Below, piece by piece: positions 12,851-24,199 of a stretch of 64,000 nucleotides of DNA. The stretch spans positions 246,015,502 through 246,079,501 of the forward strand of contig NC_081409.1 in NCBI RefSeq assembly GCF_030272615.1, given 5' to 3'. A program made the position numbers and the translations under genes. How positions within the stretch are numbered: position 1 is the first letter of the stretch; every line of letters starts with the position of its first letter. This DNA comes from Cryptomeria japonica. Taxonomy: Eukaryota; Streptophyta; Pinopsida; Cupressales; Cupressaceae. The notes below the pieces were generated by a model that was not told the origin of the DNA, did not search any database, and worked only from the letters and a program-made list of their open reading frames with translations.

Positions 12851-13329
12851 CCCTTTTTTCCCTCATTAATGACCCAATTAATTACCCTAGCCTACTAAAT
12901 GACAAAATGGGTTAGCGGTACATACCAATGGGCCATACTCAAGCAGTTGCTGGAATTGTTTGACCCTCTCTGTGCGATGCTCATGGTGTGGGATGTATAC
13001 CATCTCGCTCCTAGGGCTCTGTTCTCTCTAAATCTCCAAAGGTGTATGTGGAAATGATCCTTGCTTGGGCCCCATGTGGATTATAGAGGGCTCTCCCTGG
13101 CCCCATTTTTTCACCCTTCTTCCATCCTGCTCCTTTCATCTTCTCCTCATTATTTCTTTTCTTCTTTTCTTCCTCCCTTTCATTCCTGTTTATTTCTTCT
13201 TTTTCAAGAATTTCTCAAAAAAATTCAAAAATATTTGGTTAAATTCTCGAGGGGGCATATACCACCCGCGTCTTCACGCTGGGGCATCATTCTTATGTCT
13301 CTTACTAGCCACCAATTTTGTTGCTTCAT

Positions 13330-13342
13330 AAAAGGGACAAAA
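13330..13342 (+). promoter_or_regulatory. polypurine tract of element A
   Basis: The tract AAAAGGGACAAAA directly precedes a TGTAAACAT LTR start. It closely matches the D tract AAAGAGGGGCAAAA that precedes TGTAGACAT. Polypurine tracts prime plus-strand DNA synthesis in LTR retrotransposons. Confidence 0.65.
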
Positions 13343-13418
13343 TGTAAACATCTAAAATTAATTAAATTAAATATTTAATTAATTTATCCTTACTAAATAA
13401 TTAATTAATTTAGTTATG
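13343..13418 (+). repeat. first part of the 3' LTR of element A
   Basis: Starts TGTAAACATCTAAAATTAAT immediately after the polypurine tract and is very rich in TTAATTAA. It is cut at 13418 by the T-rich end of the minus-strand LINE. The last 15 bases (13404-13418) recur at 61408-61422 with one change, so the rest of the LTR is placed at 61423-62480. Confidence 0.6.
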
Positions 13419-13680
13419 TTTTTTTAATTTTTTAATGGTAAGTGCTATCAGCTGTGGGGATAGCACCCTATATTAATAAAGGAAAATAAATACATTGTTA
13501 TGTTATCACATATCTAAAATCTCTTCACCTAAGGAAGGAGCATAGATACATAGTTATGTTATCACATACCAAAATCTCTTCACCTAAGGAAGGAGCATAG
13601 CTACATTACATCCTAACCATTAGAGTCCTAATCCCTAATTCTGTCTAATAAAGTGAAGGATATCCACTACTGCATCCCCT
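13419..13680 (-). other. 3' end of the LINE with poly-A tail and a 57-bp tandem repeat
   Basis: The + strand starts with TTTTTTTAATTTTTT (poly-A tail of the minus-strand LINE). A short inverted repeat (TGCTATC/GATAGCA) follows at 13443-13467. Then comes a direct tandem duplication of about 57 bp (13496-13552 and 13553-13606), each unit containing AAATCTCTTCACCTAAGGA. No reading frame of note. Confidence 0.5.
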
Positions 13681-13878
13681 ATGTTGAGGAGATTATCAGT
13701 TGACCCCTGCGATAGCCACCAATCATCAGAATATAGGAGCCTCCTGAAATTGTTGAGGTTGCTACTCAGCAACCCAACATTGAATGTGCACCAGGCCTCT
13801 CTTGCGAACCGGGGTTTCCTTCTCTACTCTGCTCCACGAGCCACCTTAGCATCAATCTTCTCCTCCTTGTCGTGGTTT

Positions 13879-14298
13879 CTAGTCGGTCATCTCTTTCATG
13901 CCCGCATCCAGCTCCTCTCCCTCATCATCCTCCTCCATTTCCTCTGCTTCTGCATCCAACTCCTCGACATCATCACCATCTGACTCCTCTGGACCACTAC
14001 CCAATGAGTCCTCTATGTCAGATGCAGAAGAAGTTCTCTTTACAGGCTCAAAATACAACTTTAGGATGCTCTCCTTGGCCCCTTCCCGCAGTTCAAAAAT
14101 AGCATCTGCCACGAAATGGATATTCATGGGGTTAACAAATCCTTGCATGAAGCCGACACCTTCCACCCGCAACTCCAGGATATCCACTATGGGGGTGATT
14201 ACCACTCCATATACAAGTCCATCACACCAATGGTGCTCCAAGTTCAAAGAATAGTCCACCAGGGTGATAACTACCCCACATATTTCTTCCTCCAGCAC
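13879..14298 (-). CDS. acidic-tailed hypothetical ORF, 139 aa
   Basis: An open minus-strand frame of 139 codons, not recognised. The N-terminal 85 residues are hydrophobic/mixed and contain a doubled GVVIT motif and the segment NPMNIHFVADAIFELREGAK. The last 50 residues are strongly acidic (runs of Glu and Asp with Ser). It lies in the piece of DNA between the LINE 3' end and the truncated gypsy integrase, so it may be LINE-derived or part of another lost element. The opposite strand is also open for over 100 codons here, which lowers confidence in either frame. Confidence 0.3.
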   Translation of the reverse strand: MLEEEICGVVITLVDYSLNLEHHWCDGLVYGVVITPIVDILELRVEGVGFMQGFVNPMNIHFVADAIFELREGAKESILKLYFEPVKRTSSASDIEDSLGSGPEESDGDDVEELDAEAEEMEEDDEGEELDAGMKEMTD

Positions 14299-14320
14299 AA
14301 ACAGGTTGAGACATTGTCAC

Positions 14321-14967
14321 TCCAAAGATTTAAGATTACTGATTGGGCTGTCCAGAACAACATATTTTGGATTACTTTGTCCATTTATTACCCTCAGGGT
14401 AATGGACAAGCCGAGTCTAATAATAATAACTTGATTAGGATAATCAAGAGGACAATAGAAGATAATCAAAGAACTTGGCACACTCAGTTGAAACATGCAT
14501 TGTGGGCTGATAGGATCACCCCTAAGAGACCTACAGGTATATCTCCCTATGTCCTTGTTTATGGTAAAGATGCAAGACACCCAATTTCAGTAGAAATGCC
14601 TACACTAACTCTGATTAGAGAGCTAGAAATGTTGCAAGAAGAACCCATGCAAGTCAGGTTGGCAAAACTAATAGACTTGGAGGAGGTAAGAAAGAAAGCA
14701 TTGTTGACTATTGAAAACCATCAAGCTCAAATGAAGAGGACTTTAGACAGAAAGGAAGCTCTGAGGGTTTTCAATGAGGGAGATTTGGTTTTGAAATGGG
14801 ATGAATTAAAGAGTAAGCCTAGAAAGCATACTAAATTTGATGCCATATGGGATGGCCCATACATCATTACTGAGAAAAAGCAACATAATGCTTTTCAGCT
14901 TACAAAGTTGAATGGTGACACTCTTCCAATCCCAGTTAATGGGATTCATCTCAAAGCTTGCCTTTGA
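14321..14967 (+). pseudogene. int: truncated integrase C-terminal half (element B)
   Basis: Begins abruptly at about 14321 in the integrase core (FKITDWAVQNN) and runs open to the stop at 14967: about 215 codons. It includes YYPQGNGQAES with the third catalytic residue (Glu), ISPYVLVYGK, and the C-terminal chromatin/DNA-binding part with KFDAIWDGPYIIT. It is close to the integrase of C at 50100-50740, which has at least five stops over the same stretch. Upstream domains are missing, so this is a 5'-truncated copy. An open frame continues 5' of the junction to 14116 only by chance. Confidence 0.85.
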
Positions 14968-16730
14968 TATTTCATTTAAGCTAATAAGTACTGATAAACA
15001 TTCTGTTTTTGCTTTTCTATTTTTCAATAAGTGCTCATGCACAGTTTTGTGGTTTCTATTTTAGGCAGCACCACTTGTTATTATCTAGTTTTCCTATTTT
15101 TTTTTGTTGTTATGCTGCAAAGCATTTGAATTTTCAAGAAGTTCCATTTGGAGAGAGGGCTTAAATGACTTGGTAAGCCCAGTGGATAAGCCATGACTGG
15201 TCTATAGTGTTTTTCAGGCAAACACTCCACAGAAGTCACAAAAAATGTTACTAAATTTTGCACATGCCAAAATTAGTGCCCTAATGAAGCCTTGCATTCA
15301 TTCATTTTGAAAAGATCAAATCATGAATCAGGGAGAAATGCACTATTTTTGTCTAACTTGTTTGGTTCATGTGCAGATACAAGAAAGTAAGACAACATGT
15401 GGGTTAAAATGTGGCTCCCATGAGGGTTGATCTCAACATGTTGTAGACCACAAAGATATTTATGCTCCATTTGCAGATGAAATAGTGTGGCCTATTAAAA
15501 CCTTAAAGCAATATTGGCAAGTGTATCGCCAAATTCCTTGTGTAGCTAATGAAAGGGCAAAAGAATCTCAGAGCAAATGCAATCAGCCTGTGTAAAGTTT
15601 TACTTGAACGCCAAAGAGGGTTTTAAAAGGCTAGAGAACTTCCAAGTGTTTTCAGTCATCAAGTAGGAAGAACATTTATCCCACATTGGTCGTGGGGAGG
15701 AGCATTTTTGTATTTAAAGCTAAAGTCACATATAACTATAGTGTCAAAGCTTATGAGCTTTTGACAAGAAGTGTCTCGACACCCTGTGGACGCCGCATGT
15801 GTGCGCATCTCAAGGCATCTTAATTTTGTGACCGACTGGTAGGAAGAGGTGAACCAACTAGGATGTGACACGTGGCCGACTTGATAGAAAAGAAGGTGAA
15901 ATGGAGCGTATCATCGGCCATCGGAATAAGCATTTCAGCGCTAACCCAATGACTTGATGAAGAAAGCAATGCTAGTTACAATCAGAAGCTGAAAGTGGTG
16001 GCAAGCAAAGTAGCGTCCAAGGATCCATGCAAAATGAGAAGAAAAAGCCATCAAGTAGTTTGAGGTCTGGTTACTCAGCTTAGAGAAAGTCTGCATGAGT
16101 CTTTCTCGTGATCTTGAGGTGACAAGGATTGATTGTGAGTGCCATATGGGTCAGCTAGTTGACTAAGAGTTTGAATTGAATTGCATGAGTTTTTGTCATG
16201 ATTTTGAGCCTTTTTTATGGCTTTTTTATTTCTATGAGAGGATCAGTTTTCAGAGGAGATATTTTTAATGGGATTTCATCTTCATGTCATTCTGGAGTTA
16301 TCTTTCCGCTACCTTTTAGAAGGCTTTGGTATAAAGTGACAAAGCTTTATCTTTCTTCACTAGTTCTTGATGATTCTCTGGCTGGTTTTAGCAAAGAATA
16401 CATTCTTGTAGCTCATATGCAGTTTTATGACAGAATTATGAATAAAAATTACTAGCTTATGCCTTACGTCTTTAGAGTTCATTTTCTTATCCTTGATTGA
16501 GAGTTAGTTTATTGTGTTATTGTCTAGATAACCTTTGAATTTTCTATCTCATTTGTAAGTTACAGGTTGTGCATTGTGATAAATTGGTTCATTTGGTTGA
16601 TTGTGAAAGTTTTCTCTTTCCTTTCAATTTTTTGAAGTTTAAATCCTTTGCATGAAATATTTATGTGTTATGAACTAGAAGTCTATTTGTGCAGATTGAT
16701 GTTTTTAGAATTGTAATTTGAGTGACAACA
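14968..16730 (+). repeat. 3' region and LTR shared between B and C (about 15166-16730)
   Basis: Closely parallels 50741-53198. A purine tract GGAGAGAGGG (about 15150-15159) stands before a TG at 15166, the best candidate LTR start, though a second candidate lies near 15333. A TATTTAAA promoter element lies at 15711. The LTR ends GAGTGACAACA at 16730 and is followed at once by a primer-binding-like sequence and by gag, so this LTR serves as 3' LTR of B and 5' LTR of C. Compared with the right-hand copy it lacks about 475 bp (near 15865) and about 230 bp (near 16712). Confidence 0.65.
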
Positions 16731-16735
16731 GTTTT

Positions 16736-16755
16736 TGGCACGCCCAGTGGGAAAC
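16736..16755 (+). promoter_or_regulatory. primer-binding site of gypsy element C
   Basis: TGGCACGCCCAGTGGGAAAC begins five bases after the LTR end. This is where a tRNA 3' end primes minus-strand synthesis in LTR retrotransposons. The tRNA species was not assigned. Confidence 0.6.
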
Positions 16756-16901
16756 GTTTGAACTATCTTAGTTCAACAAATATTCAATCTTGTTGCTTCT
16801 GGTGTGAGGAGAAACATTTCCAGCCTTCAGAGGCAACAATTTTCATACCCAACGACTCATTTTCTTTGTTTCTATGCAGATCCAATGACATTTTGTAGCA
16901 T

Positions 16902-18720
16902 ATGAGAAAGTATCAAACTAGGTAGAGTGAGGATCTGACTGAACATATTGAGCTACCACCATCGTAGAGAAGGTCAAGGACAACGAAAAAGGCAGAGAAA
17001 GCAACAAATTCAGCAGTTGAGTTTCCAGAAAGTTCTTCAGTTGAAGTTTTTTAGGAAATTCTAGATTTTGATCTCCTGTCCATTTCTTCTCCTCTACCTA
17101 ATTCTCAACCTAATTTTGCCACCCACATAAATCCTCTTTTTGGAACTACTCCAATTCAACCACCTATTACCCAAAGTTCACAAGTAAATTCACCTATTAT
17201 CCCAATGGCTCTGTCAAGAGATCAACCTTTTGTACCTTTCAATCAAGGCAACCCTTTGAATCTTACTCATTATGATGATATTCCTGTAGCAACATTGAAA
17301 AGACTACCTTTTTTCACAGGAGAAGATCATACCACTCCCATAGAACATATAAGGGATGTAGCTTTGTTGTGTGGTGTACATCATATCACACAAGAGAATG
17401 TTGCAATCAAACTCTTGGCTGCCTCATTTAAAGCGAAAGCACTTCAGTGGTTCAGAGGACTACCCATAAACTCAATTGATACCTGAGATCAGTTGGGTGA
17501 TAGATTAAATTCACAATTTGAGGACAAATCTAACCATTTGTCACTATTAGAACAACTAAGTACCATAAAGATATCCCCTAAAGAGCAAATGACCGACTTC
17601 AATTTTTGTTTCCAGAAGACTTGGAGCAAAATCCCTATCATGGTAAGGCCTACTCCTGCTCATGCATTTCTATCTTATCTTAGAGCCCTTAATAGTGACA
17701 TTTCAATCATGATTCAATCTATGGGTGAAAATACTCTACCAAATGCATTTGATGTAGCTATTAGGGCAGAAAATTGCCTAATTTAGGCTGGTAAAATAGC
17801 CCCTAGGCCCCCAATGCCCATATTTCCAGACATACAACCTATTTTACTTCTTTTAGAGCCTCCTCTAGCCACTATCCCACCTTTACCAGCACTGAATTAT
17901 CAAGTTGCAGCTCAAGAAAATACTCACACTCCCGAATCAAGAGTTTCAGGAGTTTAAAAATGAAATGAAAACCATGTTCCAAGTCTTTGGTAACAAAATG
18001 ACCAATATTGAGAAGCAAGTTTATCAAAACACCAAGCCTTATAATTCCCTTATTAGAATAATCAACAGAACAAGCTCCTTATCAAGTTGACCCTTAGGGT
18101 CAAGGGAGAAATTATAACCAAAGATCCAATATACCTTACAATCCCAACACTACCAGTATATCCAGAGATATCATCCCAGCTCAAAATAACATGGCATTGG
18201 ATTATGATTGGTGTTATCCTTGCAACCAACCTCATAATCAGACCACTTGTTCGAATAGTATGCTACATCAAGCACTCATGGTTCAAAATAATGTTGTTGT
18301 CTCAAAAGATAGTACTCATGGAACTCATGATCAACAAGTTTCTCATTCTGAATAAGGCCCAAATGTTACCTTGGTCAATTGGCAAGGTGAAGAATTTTGT
18401 GGAGTAAATCAGCCACAAGATCAGAATCAGTCCTACACTTCTATTGCAGCCAATACACGGTCCAAAAAGAGAGCCATTGATATAGGACAGTAAGATGATA
18501 AAGGCATCAATTAGGCTTCTACAAGCCGACAAGAACCACTTGGACCTCAACCCACTCCAAATATACAAATCCTACCAAAAGGGCAACCAGTGGTCAACAA
18601 GGATCAGCCAAGAGGTCAATTACCAACAACACAAGTTCAAAAGGATGCCATTGTTAAAAGAGGGCAGCAGAAGGTTAGTACAAGCTCATTTAATATTTTG
18701 GATCAATTGAAAAAGATGCA
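16902..18720 (+). pseudogene. gag: gag of gypsy element C (decayed)
   Basis: From an ATG at 16902 a single frame continues past several stops (16923, 17053, 17486 and others) to about 17786, then shifts. The capsid block is at 17270-17790 (FFTGEDHTTPIEH, ALQWFRGLP, LSTIKISPKEQMTDF). A Cys-rich remnant CYPCNQPHNQTTC at about 18215 is the likely zinc knuckle. Residues between are Pro/Gln-rich. It precedes the protease remnant in the same orientation. The many in-frame TAG/TGA stops suggest decay by cytosine deamination. Confidence 0.75.
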
Positions 18721-18879
18721 TGTCTCTCAATGTGGGATTCCTTAGCTCTACCAGGGCAAAAAGATTTGCTTAAAAATGCCTTGTCTAACATCTCTTTGTC
18801 ACAAGACCTTCCTAATGAGAAACCCAAAGTAGTCTTATCCAATTCCCCTCAAGAAAAGAAAGGTGAACAACAAACTCAG

Positions 18880-19110
18880 AAGGTTAAACCCCCTCCTTTT
18901 TATTTGACTTTATTCATAGGTTAGCTCCCAGTGCATAATTGTATGATTGATTCAGGTGCAAGTAGTTCTGTCATGCCAAAGAAGATAGTTGATAAGCTGG
19001 GTTTGATGTATGAGCCTCTTTCAAAAGGGGTAGTCTAGTTAGATGCGACAACAATAAACATAGTAGGTGTGATTAAAAATTTGGATCTCATATTGCATGC
19101 ATGCCCAAAC
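18880..19110 (+). pseudogene. pro: protease remnant of element C
   Basis: Contains CMIDSGASSSVMP with the intact DSG active site (about 18940-18975), followed by KLGL and the LDATTINI region. In-frame stops occur at about 18922 and 19036. The reading is cut at 19110 by the solo LTR. Its C-terminal part appears to resume near 20460. Confidence 0.75.
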
Positions 19111-20345
19111 TGTAGACACCTAAAAATGGTCAACGCTTGCGGAATCATACTTTAACATTTGTGCATTGCCTCATTTTAGGTTTTTGCGTCGCGTTAACAT
19201 TTCTCCTATGTCACGCACTTGGTTTTTATCATTTGTGAGCATCGAGTCATTCTTCTACATTCTTCATTCGTCTCGCTCTCAAATTTGGTCTTGTCGACAA
19301 CACTCTCCAGTCATGATTTTGATTGATCTTATCCTATCGCATCAATGTGCGTGCTCATTTGACATCATTTTGGACATCGTCAATCCTAATTAGGGTTTTG
19401 TCCTCTTATCAATCTTTTCATTTTGCGATCGATTTGTCATTGATCGTGGTCATTTTCAATCCTGTCGTCTTGTAATCTATTTTGTCATCGATCCTTGTCC
19501 TCTTGTCAATTTTGTCATTTTGCGATTAATTTGCCATCGATCGTTGTCTGTCTCAATTATGTCAATTTGGATCAATTAGTTATTGTTCCTCGTAAATTGG
19601 TGCATTTATCAATCAAATCATTTATCACATTGGTCCTTTGTTAATCAGAATCATGATCGAGTCAATTATCTTTCATCAAGACCTAATTCATCTTCTAGGG
19701 TTTCGTGATTTAATCATTTAAACTTGTTTGCCATTTCTCCCTTTAGGATAAATTATTATTTATCCAAAGTCTTCTCATCGCAATTAAATGTTCATTTAAT
19801 TGGCTAATTATTCCTCTTTTTGTGAATTAATTAATAAATGACAAATTATTAATTAATTCACCTAGTTTCTCTTAATTCCTCTTTTTGTGAATTAATTAAT
19901 AAATGACAAATTATTAATTGATTTACCTAATTTTTCATCAATTTCTAAATTTTCTAAATTTTCTAATTCCTAATTTCAATTTCCTCCTATTTCTCTCCTA
20001 ATTTCATGGGAATGACATTTCAATTTGTCATAATTTGTCATAATTGACAATCAATCAATTTTGACATAGAAATTTGTCATAATTTGTCATAAATTATCAA
20101 TCAATCAAATTTTGCATAAAAAGTGCATAATTTGTCATAATTGACATTTTTGATTTACAATTTCCATTTGAGTTGAATCATGCTAATTTGATCATTTCTC
20201 CAATTTGCCTATAAATTGGATGAATTTCTTCAATCTCGGGCCCCCCAAAATAATTATTTTGTCGAATCAATCACGCTTTGAGTACTCTTGTGCCAATGTC
20301 AATCTTACTTTCACATTAGGTTTATGCACTTGAAGGTGAGATCCA
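19111..20345 (+). mobile_element. solo LTR inside element C
   Basis: Starts TGTAGACACC and can be read to ATCCA at 20345. The five bases before it (CAAAC, 19106-19110) recur directly after it (20346-20350), a gypsy-type 5-bp site duplication. It contains a TATA-like CTATAAATT at 20209-20217, a 65-bp tandem duplication (19813-19942, unit ending TTAATTAATTCACCTAG or a variant) and repeated TTGTCATAA words at 20025-20140. No internal domain or second LTR of this family is present, so it is read as a recombination-derived solo LTR. The right end is less certain: 20351-20460 does not fit the interrupted protease well. Confidence 0.55.
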
Positions 20346-20459
20346 CAAACAAAGGCTATTTGGAGAAGAAAGAAGGAAAATGGAGCCGCATGAAGGAGAC
20401 ATTTAGATCTGCATCTGGTTTGCTTAGTTTTTAGCTTTGAATGTTTTGCTTTTCATGTC

Positions 20460-21610
20460 TTTATTGAGTGTGTTAGGATTGATCATTGCATTTGTGCTTT
20501 TGTGATTGAGCTATATTTTCATAGCCAAGTTGGGTGGGTATTTGTCTTCTGATTGGTCACACATATTTTTCAGAACAAGATATGGTACCAAAGTGACCAT
20601 AAAATAAGAATTGTTAGCTAATGATCATATAGAACCATACATCCCAAGTGTTGTTAATGCAAATTTGTCTATACAAGAATCAAATGAACAACCTAATATC
20701 CTAGATCCAAACACTCCAATAGAAGGGATACCTAATGTAGTATTAGATGAATGGGTAGTAGAGAATGATAAGGAAGATCCATTCAAGCATAAGGAAGAAT
20801 TAGAGCTAGGTGTCTACATGATCCATGAAGAAGGTGTCACTGTCCCTAATCCCAAAAAGGATGACAATCAATTGTCCAATCAACAGGGTGAACAACAAAA
20901 CAATGAATTGTGGCAACTCTATTTTGATGGTTGGAGGAGAAAGGTTTGTTCTAGTGGTGGTGTTATGTGAATCTCTCCTGAAGGTAAGAAATACTTTTCA
21001 GCCTTTAGATTTTCTTTTAGCTGTACTAATAATACAGCTGAATATGATTCACTTGCACATGGATTGGAATGGGCTAGAAAAAGAAATGTAAAGTGTTTGC
21101 AAGTATTTGGGGACAGTGACCTAGTGGTAAATCAAGTAAGAGGTGTCAGTGTGACTAAAAATGTATAAGAATAGGATATGGGACTTAATTGAAGAATTTG
21201 ATGCTTTCAATCTGCTGTCAGTGCCTAGAAATCAGAATAAGGAAGCAGATAAGTTGGCTTCCTTGGGTGCTCAATTTGACATACTAGATGAGGTAAGCAA
21301 TATTGAAAGACAACAATATGTCAAAGTGGTTGTTAGCTCTTCAATTCCAGATAACAGTGTCAATTGGCAAGTCTTTGATTCAAATGAACAAATTATTTTT
21401 CTTATTGAAGAGGCTGAATTTGCAGCTGGTAATCAGCATAAGTTTGTAAAGCAATATGAAAATTAGATTCTTCCATTGAAAACTAATAAGTTGCCAAAGG
21501 GATTGGTAACCCTTGAGTCAATCTTTAACACTGATGATCAGGTTAGAAAGGAAGAGGGCAACATGCTAATTAAAGAGGAGCACTATGAACCTATTGAGAT
21601 CTTCAGAGAT
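20460..21610 (+). pseudogene. protease-end linker and plant-type RNase H of element C
   Basis: The first part carries the family's protease-to-RT linker signature AKLGGYLSSDWSH near 20525-20560. A long acidic linker follows, then an RNase H of the second type: LWQLYFDG (about 20910), CTNNTAEYDSL (about 21020) and VFGDSDLVVNQV (about 21100), that is, the catalytic Asp, Glu and Asp. Stops and shifts are present after 20970 and 21165. The reading then runs toward the insertion point of D at 21615 and continues in the same frame at 47993. The RNase H therefore comes before RT in this element. Confidence 0.75.
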
Positions 21611-21615
21611 AAGCT

Positions 21616-23084
21616 TGTATGTGGGAAAAGTGGTTCAATGAAACTTAAATCGTGAAAATATTCAAAGACTTTCCCACACACCCATGGGAATCTTGGTACA
21701 AGTTATGGAGCCATGAGGAATAGCTCAAATTCCCAAGGAGTGTTCCATGGTTCTCTATCTCACAAGGTCCCTCAAGCCAATGCCTTTGCTCTCAGATCAC
21801 TGAGCAAAGTGACTTAGGGATGATGAATGCAATAATGAGAGATGCTTTAGATCAAATTTAGTATGAATGCATCCTATTTATGCATGATTTTAACAAATGA
21901 ACTAAACTAGATGATAAGATGACAAGGTTAGCAAAAATACTATCCTAAAATGATATACTAGTTACATGATTTAAGCTAAGATAATAGAAATGCTCTAAAA
22001 TGTTTATTAGATTTATTCCTATTGAAAAGAGAAGCTAAATGCTTGCTAAATTTGAGTATAAGTATGATGCTAAAGACTTTTTTTTTTTAAGAAGGAATGG
22101 GCTCTATTTATAGGGAAAACAGGGCAACGGATGGTCAAGATTGGATAATCTTAACAAGGGCCAGGATTGAAAGTTAATCAATCTATGTTTATAATTCTCA
22201 CCAATGAAATGGTGACAATTGTCAACATAAGATTGATTGAGAGGAGAAGTAAGAAGCATTAAATGCTTGAGAAGACCTCATGGTTACCTTAGGAGGTAAA
22301 GGTAAAGGTTAGGTTAGGGTTATCCAATGGATAAAGGTTTTACCCAAAGGATAAACTCTTGTGCAAGGGTTAAAAGGATAACCATGGTCAAAGAAATGAA
22401 TGCTTGATGAGACCCCTGGGTTAGATGAGGGTTGAGTTAGGCAAAAAGTCTCTAACCATGCCACTAAGGGTTAGTTAACCATTAATGGTTTGAAAGACTT
22501 TGGGGACAAATTTGTAAGAGTCCTTCCAAATTTGGGGGTATTCAACAAGTTAGCTTGTTGAAGGCATAAAGGCTTTAATGCCTTTGGAAGACTTTACTCC
22601 AAATTTGAGAAGTGACCTCCTCAAATTTAGGGAAAGGGGATAATTGATGGATTTAGGTTATTTGATTAGGATTAGAGGGATTCTAGAAGAATTTAGGAAG
22701 AGAGTTAGGAGGCAAGTGGGAGATGTAGGAAAATGCAAGTGGGTGAGGAATAATAGGATTTAATTAAAATAAATTGCTTTATTTTAATTTGGTTGCAAGT
22801 AGGGAATTTAAATAAATTAGATTTATTTATTTGGGGTGAATCATTTAATTAAATGTAAATTTAATTAAAAGTAGAGAGAAGGGATTTAATTAAATAAAAT
22901 GATTTATTCAATTAAATGATATAAAAGGCTTAAGTGAATTTAAATAAATAAATTGAATAATTTATTTAATTAAATAGAGGAATGTGGGTGATTTAATTAA
23001 ATTAGATTTAACTAAATAGAGGAATGAGAATAAAATGAACATTAAATATTCATTTAGGAATATGGTCATTTTTATATGTCTACA
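21616..23084 (-). repeat. 3' LTR of element D
   Basis: 1,469 bp. On its own strand it begins TGTAGACATATAAAAATGAC and ends in CATACA. The promoter element is a TATAAATA on the minus strand at about 22104-22113. The 22740-23040 part is rich in TTAATTAA words. Compared with the 5' LTR it has about 25 visible differences in the first 400 bp and an extra stretch of about 30 bp near 22235. Confidence 0.9.
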
Positions 23085-23098
23085 TTTTGCCCCTCTTT
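23085..23098 (-). promoter_or_regulatory. polypurine tract of element D
   Basis: On the minus strand the sequence is AAAGAGGGGCAAAA, directly before the LTR start TGTAGAC. This is the expected plus-strand primer position and fixes the element's orientation. Confidence 0.8.
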
Positions 23099-23589
23099 GA
23101 AGTGAGTGTGTGCACATGTTGGTTCAAAAAAAATTGATGTGTCGTCAAAATTTGATCAGTGATCAGTGTGATGTCGTATATCGATATGTTCATGTTCATG
23201 TTAGTGATTTGATTTGATAAATTTCATGGCATTTTAAATTTTGTCCATGTTTTTTGTGTTAATTTGATTCATCTCCCGATAATGATGTTTGTTAGGGTGA
23301 TAAGTGAGACTACAAGCAATTTACGTGTTCCACTACGCAACCCTAATTTTTGTTTACCCTATAAAAAGGTAAAAAGTGCTTTTATTTTTATCATTTGTGC
23401 TTGTTGACTTTGGAGAAAGTGACATTTGGAGAGAGAGACAAAATGTCGGTTCCCCATGCTTCTCATCGAGTGGAGCGCGTTTGGAGGTATCAGAGGCCTG
23501 CCACGTATGGACCACCAGTAAGTCATCAATTTTTGCCCCTTTTTGCTTTTTGTTTTGTCATTTTTAGTCATGTTTTTCGATTTTTCACA

Positions 23590-24040
23590 TAGATTTTAAT
23601 GGTTTAGTGCATAGGGTCTATACCCTAGTGCATACGATAAAAGGGATAGTGCGTCCAGGGTTGGAAAATAGGGTAGCATCTGGGTTGGGTAGCGCATCGA
23701 GGGTTTTTAGCACAACGGATTAGCAGACTAGTGCGCAAGGGGGAAAGGGTAGCACATAGGTAAGACCTAGTGCATAGGGTCAGCAGGGGTTTGCATGGGT
23801 AGGTTAGGCTAGCGCGTAGGTGTAACCTAGCGCATAGGATTAGGGTTGCAGCACGACGGTAGAGTAGAGTAGTGCATAGATAAAGTTAGTGCATAGGGTG
23901 TTCTAGGTGGTGCAAAGCTAGATCAGGGTAGCACATAGGTGCATTTTAGCGCTTAGGGTGAATTTGGTAGCACGTAGGGGATTTTGGGTAGCGCATAGCT
24001 AGCATCTTAGCGCATGGATAAAAGTTTTTAGTGCGTAGGC
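23590..24040 (+). repeat. TAGCGCATAGG-type motif array (3' end of element D)
   Basis: About 20 imperfect copies of TAGYGCRTAGG spaced 15-30 bp apart (for example near 23605, 23690, 23828, 23988 and 24007). The spacers vary, so this is not a simple tandem satellite. It lies between the 3' LTR and the PMD gene, upstream of that gene in its own sense. The same motif family occurs in D's leader (44341-44710 and 46215-46480) in the opposite orientation. Confidence 0.75.
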
Positions 24041-24199
24041 AGAAAATATTGAGGAAAATAGGATTTTGAGATGAATGAAGATAGTTGGGGGTAAGTAGGT
24101 GTTTGCTAGTTTTTTCGGGATGGGTGTGATAGTTAGTCTGTGTGCCTATTGTGTGTTGGTTTGATAAATTGTCTAATATGAGTTCCAATTTTCAATTTT

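Noticed and set aside
13898-14254. + strand open frame of 118 codons (Ser-rich) as a gene
   Set aside because: It is the reverse complement of the acidic minus-strand frame; GAG/GAT codons give Ser-rich antisense. No start context or homology.
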